Assembly (NCBI RefSeq): GCF_002902945.1
Contig: NZ_CP026102.1
Coordinates: forward strand, 2,108,001 to 2,172,000
Direction: 5' to 3'
DNA: 64,000 nt
Source of the DNA: Paraburkholderia caribensis
Lineage (GTDB): Bacteria > Pseudomonadota > Gammaproteobacteria > Burkholderiales > Burkholderiaceae
The notes under the pieces: generated by a model
Databases searched by the model: none
Told to the model about the DNA's origin: nothing
The model's input: only the letters and a program-made list of their open reading frames with translations
Shown here: piece after piece, positions 7,549 to 15,745 of the stretch
Numbering within the stretch: position 1 is the stretch's first letter
How the letters are laid out: every line of letters begins with the position of its first letter
Made by a program: the position numbers and the translations under genes

Positions 7549-9939
7549 CTATTCGGAATGTGCATTTGCCTGAATCGAGCTCACTGTTTGCGCGGCGTCA
7601 TGCATCGACGTGCCGACGCTATCGACAGCGCAGTTCTCCGGCAGATAGACGATCGTCTGGAACTGGCGGAAGTCGGCGCCCCCGCGATCGTCGGTGAAGC
7701 GCAACTCGATGCGCCCGCCCTCGCGCCGAATGAAATCGCGCACGGCATCCATGCCGACACCGCGGCCCGACACTTCCGTCACGTTCTGCGCAGTCGAGAA
7801 GCCCGGACGGAAGATGAATTCCGCCACCGCTTCGTCGCTCAACTGCGAATCGGGCTGAAGCCAGCCGCGATCAGCCGCGATGCCGCGAATGCGCGACAGC
7901 GCGAGACCGCGTCCATCGTCGCTCAACGTGATCTGCAACGCGCCTTCGGCGACGCCCACTTCGATATCGATCACGCCCGCTTCCGGCTTGCCGAGCGCGG
8001 CACGCTGCGCGGGGGGCTCGATGCCGTGATCGACGGAATTGCGCAACAGGTGCATGAACGCGTTCTTGAGCATGCTGCCCGCCTGCGTGCGAACGCGATA
8101 GCCGTTGTCGTCGATACGCACGGCGGGCACAGCCTTGCCGAGCTCGGCGGCCAGCGAGGGCAACGAATGCAGCACGCCGGCGAGCGCCTCTTCGACTTTC
8201 TCCGTGCCGAGCAGGCGCAATGTTCTGCGCACCGCATCGCGCGCCGACAGCAGCGCGAGTGTGTCGGCCGGGTTCGCCGCATCGAGCAGGCGCAAGCTTT
8301 CCTGGATATGCTCGCGATCGACCATCAGATAACGTTCGGCGCTGCCGACCCGGCCCGCCTTGCGTCTGCCGAGGCTCACTTCATTGATCGTCGCGTAGTG
8401 CTGCAACGCCTCTTTCACCCGCGCCAGTTCGGCAATGAGTTGCTCCTGATCCCACTCATGCGCGGCCTCGGGTTGGCGCAGTGCGTCGTAACGCTGCTCG
8501 GTTTCGTGCACGATGCTAGTCAGATGCTGCAGGCTGTAGGTCCGCGCATTGCCCTTGATCGTATGCATGTTGCGGAACAGCTCGGCGACAGCCGGCTCGT
8601 TGACCTGCGCATGCTGACGGATGATGCGTTCGTTCTCGTTGATGAAGCCCGTAGCACTATCAACGAAATGGTGGAACTTCTCCTCGCTCACCGCGAGAAT
8701 TTCGCCGATCATTTCGAGGCGGCGCTTCTGTTCGCCCGCTTCGGCGGCAAGCTGGCGCAACTCGGTTACGTCTCGCACGCACAGCATCAGGCGCATGACC
8801 GTGTCGCTCTCGTCGGTGATCGCGGACCAGCTCAGATCGAGCGTCTTCACGCGGCCATCAGGCATCTTGCGCGTCAATTCATTGACGAGCAGATGCTGGT
8901 TGAACTCGAAATTGATGCTGTCTTCGCCGATGCACGCCAGCACGGCCGCTTCGACTTGCGACACGGTATCCGAGCCCAGCTCGCTGTCGCCGAATACGAG
9001 GTCCATCAGCGCACGCCCGGCGATATCCTTCGTTTCGAAGATCTCTTCCAGATAGGCCGAGTACTCCGAGTGAATCTTCGCGTCTTCGACAACCGTCAGA
9101 ATGCCCTGCTGCATGTTCTGCAACATGGCCTGAATGTCGGCCGTCTTCTGCTTCAGTTGCGCGGAGCTTTGCTGGATCTTTTCGATCATGCCGTTGAACG
9201 CGACGATCGAATGACCGATCTCATCCATGCGGCCGACGGGCACGCGGCGCGTGAAGTCCTGGCTCGATGCGATCTCGCTCATCATCTCCTGCATGCGAGA
9301 GAGCGGCCGCGTGATCTGCCGGTATAGCAGCAGGCCAATGGCGATCAGTACCAGAATCGCCGCGCCCGACGCGCTGCCAATCGCCGTCGTAGTCGTCGCG
9401 AGGCCCGTATTCAGCGCGTCGATAGCTTCGTCTTTCTGGCGGTTCTTTTCGATGCGCAACGTTTCGACGATGCCTTCGAGTTCGTCGCGGTACTGTGCGA
9501 CGTTCGCGAACAGATAGGCTTGCGCGAGATCGTTCTTGCCTTCCGCCTTCATTTTCGCGGTGTCGTTGATGGCCGAAAAGTAGTTGGCGAGGCTGTCGCG
9601 CGCCTGCGTGACGAGCCCTTCCTGCGCGTGGCTCGCGGCTGCTTTGGCCTGCACGTCGAGTGCTTCGCGCAGCGATTTCTCTTTCGCCGCGAGTTCTTTT
9701 TGCGCCTGCTCGACCATGTTCGCGTCGGGCGAATAGACGAGCGTCATCGTCGCGAGCTGCACGTCCTTGAGCTGCGAAACGAGATCGGCCGAAGCCAGCG
9801 CGCTCGGCACGACGCCCTGCGTCACTTGCCGGACGTCCGCGGCACTGCCGCGAGTCCGATAGACAGCGTATCCACCGATCGCCGACAAGGCGACCAGCAT
9901 CGACACCACCAGTAGAGTGATGCGGTGACGGATGGTCAT
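7549..9939 (-). CDS. Membrane CheA-like histidine kinase (periplasmic four-helix region, HAMP, PAS-like, HPt, HATPase)
   Basis: A 796-residue protein: TM1 at about 8-28, an extracytoplasmic helical domain to about 185, TM2 at about 190-207, HAMP at about 208-262 (YRQITRPLSRMQEMMSEIA), and a PAS-like region at about 275-395. An HPt domain carries the phospho-accepting His at about 459 in NMHTIKGNARTY. A CheA-type ATPase follows: N box LLRNSVDHGIE near 634, DDGRGL near 674, GRGVGMDAV near 730. No CheW-like P5 domain and no receiver are present. Start 9939 has GGGGAATACCAC upstream; the frame extends to 9963 without such a site. It heads an operon with MCP-like, CheX-like and CheY genes. Probable role: self-contained transmembrane sensor that phosphorylates the local CheY. 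Confidence 0.88.
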   Translation of the reverse strand: MTIRHRITLLVVSMLVALSAIGGYAVYRTRGSAADVRQVTQGVVPSALASADLVSQLKDVQLATMTLVYSPDANMVEQAQKELAAKEKSLREALDVQAKAAASHAQEGLVTQARDSLANYFSAINDTAKMKAEGKNDLAQAYLFANVAQYRDELEGIVETLRIEKNRQKDEAIDALNTGLATTTTAIGSASGAAILVLIAIGLLLYRQITRPLSRMQEMMSEIASSQDFTRRVPVGRMDEIGHSIVAFNGMIEKIQQSSAQLKQKTADIQAMLQNMQQGILTVVEDAKIHSEYSAYLEEIFETKDIAGRALMDLVFGDSELGSDTVSQVEAAVLACIGEDSINFEFNQHLLVNELTRKMPDGRVKTLDLSWSAITDESDTVMRLMLCVRDVTELRQLAAEAGEQKRRLEMIGEILAVSEEKFHHFVDSATGFINENERIIRQHAQVNEPAVAELFRNMHTIKGNARTYSLQHLTSIVHETEQRYDALRQPEAAHEWDQEQLIAELARVKEALQHYATINEVSLGRRKAGRVGSAERYLMVDREHIQESLRLLDAANPADTLALLSARDAVRRTLRLLGTEKVEEALAGVLHSLPSLAAELGKAVPAVRIDDNGYRVRTQAGSMLKNAFMHLLRNSVDHGIEPPAQRAALGKPEAGVIDIEVGVAEGALQITLSDDGRGLALSRIRGIAADRGWLQPDSQLSDEAVAEFIFRPGFSTAQNVTEVSGRGVGMDAVRDFIRREGGRIELRFTDDRGGADFRQFQTIVYLPENCAVDSVGTSMHDAAQTVSSIQANAHSE

Positions 9940-10163
9940 GTGGTATTCCCCGTGGTCTGTCACTGCCAGGAAGCAGTGCTGCCCGCTCTGAATGTGTCGA
10001 TTTGACGGGCGACGGGATTATTGTCGGCGGGTCATGACGAAGCTGTGACCACCGCGCATTCTTCTGGGGATTAAAAGACGCAATAGAACATCGATTCAAA
10101 TGGCACTAAAGTTCTCGCGCGCTTTGCCGTTAACCGCCTCGCGCCAGTTTCGATGCGACTGTG

Positions 10164-11066
10164 TCAACCCGTGACCAATGGCTGCGCGGCAGGCTCTACC
10201 GGACCGGCATTGAGCCGCTCGTATTCGGCGATCAATTGCGCGCCGAACAGCATCAGCGTCGCCAGCGCTTCGAGGCTGAACAGCACGACGATGGCCGTCG
10301 TCAGCGATCCATACACGACACTCACTTGCGATAACGTCGCGAAGTACCACACCAGCACCCGCCGCGTGACTTCCCACAGCACAGCGGCCGCGACCGCCCC
10401 GAACAGCGCGTGCCGCAGCGTCGTACGTCCCGCGGGTATCACCAGATAGATGGCTGTCAGCACGAAAATCTCGCCGGCAAGACCGAACAGATACAGCACG
10501 ATGCGCGTCGCGCCCGTTAGCGAAACGGTGTGACCGAACAGCACGATGCTGTCGCTCGCGACGGCCTGCAGACTACTCGACACGAGCGTCACGAGCAGTA
10601 CGCCAATCCCCAGCGAAAGACTGAACAGATAAGGCAGGATGGCCGACAGCAGAAAATGCCTGCGCCGGATCGCAACACGATGCACGAAGATGATCGACAG
10701 CGCATTCTCCAGCACCGTGAAAGCGAGCGAACTGAAGAAGATCATCGTGAGGACGAGAAACCAGCCGATCACCGTGCGGTGCGCGAGAAAGTTGGCAAGC
10801 TCCCTGACGATCGCGCGCGACTGTCCCGGCACCAGCCATTCGAGAAGACGGGCAAGCGTATCCAGCAGCAGCTTTTCGCCGACGAAATGGCTGAACGCGA
10901 TGGCGACCAGAATCAGAAGCGGCACGATGGAAAGCAACGCGTAATAGGCGATCGCGCCCGCGAGCAACAGCCCCTGGTTCTTGCGGAACGCCTTGACCAC
11001 CTGCAACGCGAAGCGCGCGGGATGCGTCGCGACGAAATGCAGCGCGCGATTGTGCGTCCTGTTCAG
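10164..11066 (-). CDS. YihY/virulence factor BrkB family inner-membrane protein, probable CTG start
   Basis: An integral membrane protein of about 300 residues with six hydrophobic segments and the family signature AGAIAYYALLSIVPLLIL. Despite the old 'ribonuclease BN' name, the family is a membrane protein of unclear role. No ATG, GTG or TTG precedes the conserved N-terminal HPARFALQVVKAFRKNQG. The first standard start (TTG 11006) would delete it, and a stop lies further upstream. CTG at 11064-11066 has GGAGG exactly 5 nt in front, so I place the start there, giving MNRTHNRALHFVATHPARF. The start is inferred; the family call is secure. Confidence 0.8.
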   Translation of the reverse strand: MNRTHNRALHFVATHPARFALQVVKAFRKNQGLLLAGAIAYYALLSIVPLLILVAIAFSHFVGEKLLLDTLARLLEWLVPGQSRAIVRELANFLAHRTVIGWFLVLTMIFFSSLAFTVLENALSIIFVHRVAIRRRHFLLSAILPYLFSLSLGIGVLLVTLVSSSLQAVASDSIVLFGHTVSLTGATRIVLYLFGLAGEIFVLTAIYLVIPAGRTTLRHALFGAVAAAVLWEVTRRVLVWYFATLSQVSVVYGSLTTAIVVLFSLEALATLMLFGAQLIAEYERLNAGPVEPAAQPLVTG

Positions 11067-11360
11067 TTCAACCTCCGCTCGCGTAATTGCGGCCGGACCC
11101 TGGAATCACCGGAGCAAGTGGCGGTCCTGAAGGCTTCGAGATCACGCGTCGGTCGATCATTTGCTCATTCGATGAACAAAAGATGTTAATCGCTGGGTTC
11201 GCTCACTCCTGATTTACCCCAATTCCGCGCTCTCGCCGCGGGCCTTCCTTATAAGCCGAAAGCCTTTCCCATCAAGGAGTTGCAGGTATTGACGCGACTT
11301 TCCACAGCCGCACCGCAGCAAAACCCAGCCTTGATTTTCGAGACGCTCGCTGCTGTACTA

Positions 11361-11381
11361 ACTAAAACAACTTGATTTAGT
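11361..11381. promoter_or_regulatory. Candidate ROK-repressor operator upstream of frcB
   Basis: The dyad ACTAAA-(9 bp)-TTTAGT, extendable to TA..AA, lies in the 439-bp gap between the YihY gene and frcB, about 125 bp before the frcB start. ROK repressors such as XylR and NagC bind AT-rich dyads of this form, and the operon encodes a ROK regulator. The rest of the gap (11067-11505) shows no gene. Confidence 0.35.
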
Positions 11382-11505
11382 AAGGCCCGCGTTTCCGGCG
11401 CATCCAAAGTCCGGTGAACGCGCAAGAAGGCGCGATCAGCGCACCGCCAGCAACTGGATCACCGCTGATCACAACGTCGTTGTCAATCATCCGGAGGAGC
11501 GTCCC

Positions 11506-12534
11506 ATGAACCCGATTTCCCGCAGGCAACTGCGCCGCGCGTCTCGCACGCAACCCGTCGTCAAGGGCATCGCCGCTGCGTGCGTCGCCGCGTCTGCGCT
11601 ATGGTGCGCAAGCGCCAGTCTCGCGGCCGATCAGCCCGTCGTCGGCCTGATCACGAAGACCGACACCAACCCGTTCTTCGTCAAGATGAAACAAGGCGCG
11701 GAATCCGCCGCGCAGAAAGACGGCGCGAAGCTGCTGACAGCCGCCGGCAAGTTCGACGGCGACAACGCGGCGCAGGTCACGGCCATCGAGAACATGATCA
11801 CCGCGGGCGCAAAGGCGATCCTCATCACGCCGAGCGACACGAAGGCGATCGTGCCGAGCATCAAGAAGGCACGCGCGGCAGGCGCGCTGGTGATCGCGCT
11901 CGATACGCCGACCGACCCGCAGGACGCCACCGACGCCCTGTTCGCCACCGACAACTTCAAGGCAGGCGTGCTGATCGGCCAGTATGCGAAGACCGCGCTC
12001 GGCGGCAAGCCCGCGAAGATAGCGACGCTCGATCTCGCGCCCGGCGTTTCCGTCGGCGTGCTGCGTCACAACGGCTTTTTGCAGGGCTTCGGCGTGAAGG
12101 AAGGCGATCCGGCTATCGTCTGCAGCCAGGACACGCGCGGCGACCAGGCAAAGGGCCAGACGGCGATGGAAAACTGCCTGCAAAAAGCGCCCGACATCAA
12201 TGTCGTCTACACGATCAACGAACCGGCCGCAGCCGGCGCGTATCGCGCGCTGAAGGCCGCGGGCAAGGACAAGAGCGTGATGATCGTCTCGATCGACGGC
12301 GGCTGTGAAGGCGTGCGCAACGTGAAGGCGGGCGCCATTGCCGCGACCTCGCAGCAGTATCCGTTGAAGATGGCCGAGCTCGGCGTGCAGGCAGGCGTCG
12401 ACTACGCGAAGACAGGCAAGAAGGTCTCCGGCTATCACGACACGGGCGTCACGCTGATCACCGACAAGCCGCAAGGCGGTGTCGACAGCAAGGATACGAA
12501 GTTCGGCCTCGATAACTGTTGGGGCAACAAGTAG
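11506..12534 (+). CDS. frcB: FrcB-like periplasmic fructose-binding protein of a CUT2 ABC transporter
   Basis: A 342-residue protein with a long twin-Arg-free signal sequence (cleavage after SLAA near residue 41) and a Peripla_BP_4 fold. LITKTDTNPFFVKMKQGAE at the N-terminus, NVVYTINEPAAAGAYRALK in the middle and a final DNCWG match Sinorhizobium FrcB closely as I recall that sequence. It binds sugar in the periplasm and delivers it to FrcC. CCGGAGGAGCG precedes the ATG. It is first in frcB-frcC-frcA-ROK. Fructose is the family's characterised substrate; ribose or mannose transport is also reported for FrcB systems. Confidence 0.9.
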   Translation: MNPISRRQLRRASRTQPVVKGIAAACVAASALWCASASLAADQPVVGLITKTDTNPFFVKMKQGAESAAQKDGAKLLTAAGKFDGDNAAQVTAIENMITAGAKAILITPSDTKAIVPSIKKARAAGALVIALDTPTDPQDATDALFATDNFKAGVLIGQYAKTALGGKPAKIATLDLAPGVSVGVLRHNGFLQGFGVKEGDPAIVCSQDTRGDQAKGQTAMENCLQKAPDINVVYTINEPAAAGAYRALKAAGKDKSVMIVSIDGGCEGVRNVKAGAIAATSQQYPLKMAELGVQAGVDYAKTGKKVSGYHDTGVTLITDKPQGGVDSKDTKFGLDNCWGNK

Positions 12535-12678
12535 GCACGCAGTCAACGCGCAGTAACTGAGCCGTAACTGAGCAGTCACGGAGGCGCGCACGGCGCGCGT
12601 CTTCCGCAAGTTCTCCAGCGTGAGCGTGGCGTACGTGTACCGCGCGCAGGCCACGCATTGCTTCGAAGGAAACATATC

Positions 12679-13668
12679 ATGTCGACTCCCACCGCCCCCG
12701 CTCACACCCATCGCCGGTTTGCGGATCATCTGCCATCGCTTGCCGAAGCCGGGCCGCTCGTCGCGCTCGTGCTAGCGTGCATCTTTTTCATCTCGCAGAG
12801 CGACCGCTTTCTGTCGTTCCAGAACCTGTCGCTCATCATGCAGCAGACCATGGTGGTCGCCGTGATCGCCATCGGTCAAACCCTGATCGTGCTGACGGGC
12901 GGCATCGATCTGTCGTGCGGGATGTTGATGGCGTTCGGCTCGATCGTGATGACGAAATTCGCCGTCGTGATGGGCGTGCCGCCCGTCATCGCGATTGCCT
13001 GCGGCGTCGGCGCGAGCATGCTGTTCGGCCTGCTCAACGGCGTGCTGATCACGCGCATCAAGCTGCCCGCGTTCATCGTCACGCTCGGCACGTTGAATAT
13101 CGCCTTCGCGGCCACGCAGCTTTATTCGAACGCGGAGAGCGTGTCGAATCTGCCCGACGCGATGATGTTCTTCGGCAACACCTTCAACCTCGGGCCGGCC
13201 ACCGTCACCTACGGCACCGTGCTCACACTGCTGATGTATCTCGGGACATGGTTCGTATTGCGCGACACGGTGCCCGGACGTCACCTCTACGCGCTCGGCA
13301 ATAACCCGGAAGCCGCACGCCTGATGGGTCTTTCCGCGCAACGCATCCTGATCACGGTGTACACGCTGGCGGGCGCGCTCTACGGCATCGCCGCGCTGCT
13401 GTCCGTGTCGCGCACGGGCGTCGGCGATCCGCAAGCAGGACAAACCGAGAACCTCGACAGCATCACGGCAGTCGTGCTCGGCGGCACGAGTCTGTTCGGC
13501 GGGCGCGGCTCGATTGCGGGCACGCTGCTGGGCGCATTGATTGTCGGCGTGTTCCGCAATGGCTTGACCTTGATGGGTGTGTCGTCGGTGTACCAGGTGC
13601 TGATCACCGGCATTCTCGTGATTCTCGCCGTCGCCGCCGACAAGCTGTCGCGCCGTGGCGCACGTTGA
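12679..13668 (+). CDS. frcC: FrcC-like ABC transporter permease
   Basis: A 329-residue CUT2-type permease (BPD_transp_2 fold) with 8-10 membrane segments, LTGGIDLSCGMLMAFGSIVM after the third, and the EAA-like loop NNPEAARLMGLSAQRILI. It forms the membrane channel with FrcA bound inside. Start 12679 has GAAGGAAACATATC upstream; a TTG further up (12658) is not needed. It follows frcB by 144 bp and precedes frcA by 22 bp. Confidence 0.9.
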   Translation: MSTPTAPAHTHRRFADHLPSLAEAGPLVALVLACIFFISQSDRFLSFQNLSLIMQQTMVVAVIAIGQTLIVLTGGIDLSCGMLMAFGSIVMTKFAVVMGVPPVIAIACGVGASMLFGLLNGVLITRIKLPAFIVTLGTLNIAFAATQLYSNAESVSNLPDAMMFFGNTFNLGPATVTYGTVLTLLMYLGTWFVLRDTVPGRHLYALGNNPEAARLMGLSAQRILITVYTLAGALYGIAALLSVSRTGVGDPQAGQTENLDSITAVVLGGTSLFGGRGSIAGTLLGALIVGVFRNGLTLMGVSSVYQVLITGILVILAVAADKLSRRGAR

Positions 13669-13690
13669 TCATTATTCGAAGGAGCCTGTG

Positions 13691-14491
13691 ATGTCCACCA
13701 CCCCCTCTTCCTCCAACGGCGCGACGCCCGTTCTGCAAGCGCGCGGTCTCATCAAGCGCTACGGCCAGGTCACCGCGCTCGACGGCTGCGACTTCGAAGT
13801 GATGCCCGGCGAAATCATGGCCGTGATCGGCGATAACGGCGCGGGCAAGTCATCGCTCATCAAGGCGCTCTCCGGCGCGCTCGTACCCGATGAAGGCGAC
13901 CTGCTGCTCGACGGCAAATCCGTCAAGTTCCGCAGCCCGCTCGACGCGCGCCAGCAAGGCATCGAAACGGTTTATCAGGATCTCGCCGTGGCGCCCGCCA
14001 TGAGCATCGCGGAGAACCTGTTCCTTGCGCGTGAACTGGTGAAGCCCGGCTGGCGCGGCAAGCTCTTCAAGATCATCGACAAGCGCCGCATGCTCGAAGA
14101 AGCGACCAATGCGATGAAAGACCTGCAGATCGGCATCCGCTCGATGCGCCAGGCCGTCGAAACGCTCTCGGGCGGTCAGCGCCAGGGCGTCGCGGTGGCG
14201 CGCAGCGCGGCCTTCGCGCGGCACGTCGTGATTCTCGACGAGCCGACCGCGGCACTCGGCGTGAAGGAAGGCAACATGGTGCTGGAGCTGATCCGGCGCG
14301 TGCGCGACCGTGGCCTGCCCGTCATTCTGATCAGTCACAACATGCCACATGTGTTCGAGATCGCGGACCGCATTCACATTCAGCGGCTCGGACGGCGCGC
14401 GGCGCTCGTGAACAAGAACGAGATCCACATGTCGGATGCCGTCGCGATCATGACGGGCGCGAAACAGGCCGACGTGCGGGCCATCGCATGA
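13691..14491 (+). CDS. frcA: FrcA-like single-domain ABC transporter ATPase
   Basis: A 266-residue ATPase: Walker A GDNGAGKSSLIK, Q-loop YQDLAVAPAMS, signature LSGGQRQGVAVARS, Walker B HVVILDEPTAALG, switch His in ILISHN. Most CUT2 sugar importers use a tandem 500-residue ATPase; the one-domain form is characteristic of Frc systems and supports the assignment. It should work as a homodimer under FrcC. Start 13691 follows AAGGAGCCTGTG. The ROK gene starts 30 bp after its stop. Confidence 0.9.
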   Translation: MSTTPSSSNGATPVLQARGLIKRYGQVTALDGCDFEVMPGEIMAVIGDNGAGKSSLIKALSGALVPDEGDLLLDGKSVKFRSPLDARQQGIETVYQDLAVAPAMSIAENLFLARELVKPGWRGKLFKIIDKRRMLEEATNAMKDLQIGIRSMRQAVETLSGGQRQGVAVARSAAFARHVVILDEPTAALGVKEGNMVLELIRRVRDRGLPVILISHNMPHVFEIADRIHIQRLGRRAALVNKNEIHMSDAVAIMTGAKQADVRAIA

Positions 14492-14521
14492 CGAACCGAC
14501 TCGCGTAACCGGACACAGCCG

Positions 14522-15745
14522 ATGGATACGGGCACCCGCTCACCGCTCAAACGCACGGTCGGCTCGAACCAGGTCGGCATGCGGCAGTTCAACGAACGCA
14601 TCGTGCTGCAGGCGATCCGTTTGCATGGACCACTGCCGAAGGCCGACGTGGGGCGGCTCACGCGTCTGTCGATGCAGACCGTGTCGATGATCGTCGAGCG
14701 ATTGATCGACGACGGCCTGCTCGAAAAGCAGGCGCGCGTGCGCGGGCGCATCGGGCAGCCTTCCGTGCCCATCGCGTTGCGCGCGGAAGGCGCCTATACG
14801 ATCGGCGTGAAGGTCGGACGGCGCAGCCTCGATGTGCTCGCGATGGATTTTCTCGGGCGTGTGTGCTGCCGCGAAGTGCAGGAGTACGCGTATCCCGATC
14901 CGCGCACGCTGTTCCCGGCGCTCGACAGCAAGCTCGCGCGCATCAACGAGGCTCTCGGCGCACGACGCGAGAAAGTGGTCGGCGTCGGCGTGGCGGCGCC
15001 GCTGTGGCTCGGCGGCTGGCGCGATTTTCTCGGCGCGCCGCGCGAAGCGCTCGACGCGTGGAACGACATCGACATCCGCGCGCGCATCGCGTCGATGACG
15101 GGCCTGCCCGTCGAGTTCGCGAAAGACACGACGGCCGCGTGCGCCGCCGAACTGGTGATGGGCCAGGGGCGCGGCATCCACAACTTTCTGTATCTGTTCC
15201 TCGGCACGTTCATCGGCGGCGGGCTGGTGATCGACGGACGCCTGCATGGCGGGCCGCACGACAACGCGGGCGCGGTCGGCTCGATACCCATCATGAGCGG
15301 CCAGCCGCGTCAGCCTGCGCAACAGCTGCTGCACGCGGCATCGGGCTTCGTACTCGAAAAACTGTTCGTCGATGCGGGCGCGCCCGCCACTGCCGCGCAC
15401 GATCACCGCGCGTTGTCGCCGGATCTGTGGCGGCTCACCGAGCAATGGCTCGACACCGCGTGCCCTGCGATTGCGGGCGCATTGACGAACGCGGCGGCGC
15501 TGCTCGATCTCGAAGCGGTGGTGATAGACGGCGAAGTGGACCGGCAACTGGTGCGCGAAATCATTCGCCGCACGGAGCGCGTGCTCGACAAGTTCGAGTG
15601 GGAAGGCATCGTGCGGCCGCAATTGCTCGAAGGCACGATCGGCTCCGACGCGCGCGCGATGGGCGGCGCAATCCTGCCGCTCTACGCGCACTTCGCGCCG
15701 ATGCACGAACTCTTTCTCAAGCCCGCGACCGACGTGAGCTATTGA
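14522..15745 (+). CDS. ROK-family transcriptional regulator with N-terminal HTH
   Basis: A 407-residue protein. Residues 15-85 are a winged helix (FNERIVLQAIRLHGPLPKAD, then MQTVSMIVERLIDDGLLEK), followed by a ROK sugar-kinase-like domain (IGVKVGRRSLDVLAMDFLG, GVGVAAPLWLGG, GTFIGGGLVIDGRLHGGPHD). The zinc-binding Cys cluster seen in many ROK proteins is not obvious. As last gene of the frc operon it probably represses the operon and responds to the sugar or its phosphate. The stop overlaps the convergent penicillin-binding protein gene by 7 bp. An enzymatic (kinase) role is less likely given the HTH. Confidence 0.87.
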   Translation: MDTGTRSPLKRTVGSNQVGMRQFNERIVLQAIRLHGPLPKADVGRLTRLSMQTVSMIVERLIDDGLLEKQARVRGRIGQPSVPIALRAEGAYTIGVKVGRRSLDVLAMDFLGRVCCREVQEYAYPDPRTLFPALDSKLARINEALGARREKVVGVGVAAPLWLGGWRDFLGAPREALDAWNDIDIRARIASMTGLPVEFAKDTTAACAAELVMGQGRGIHNFLYLFLGTFIGGGLVIDGRLHGGPHDNAGAVGSIPIMSGQPRQPAQQLLHAASGFVLEKLFVDAGAPATAAHDHRALSPDLWRLTEQWLDTACPAIAGALTNAAALLDLEAVVIDGEVDRQLVREIIRRTERVLDKFEWEGIVRPQLLEGTIGSDARAMGGAILPLYAHFAPMHELFLKPATDVSY

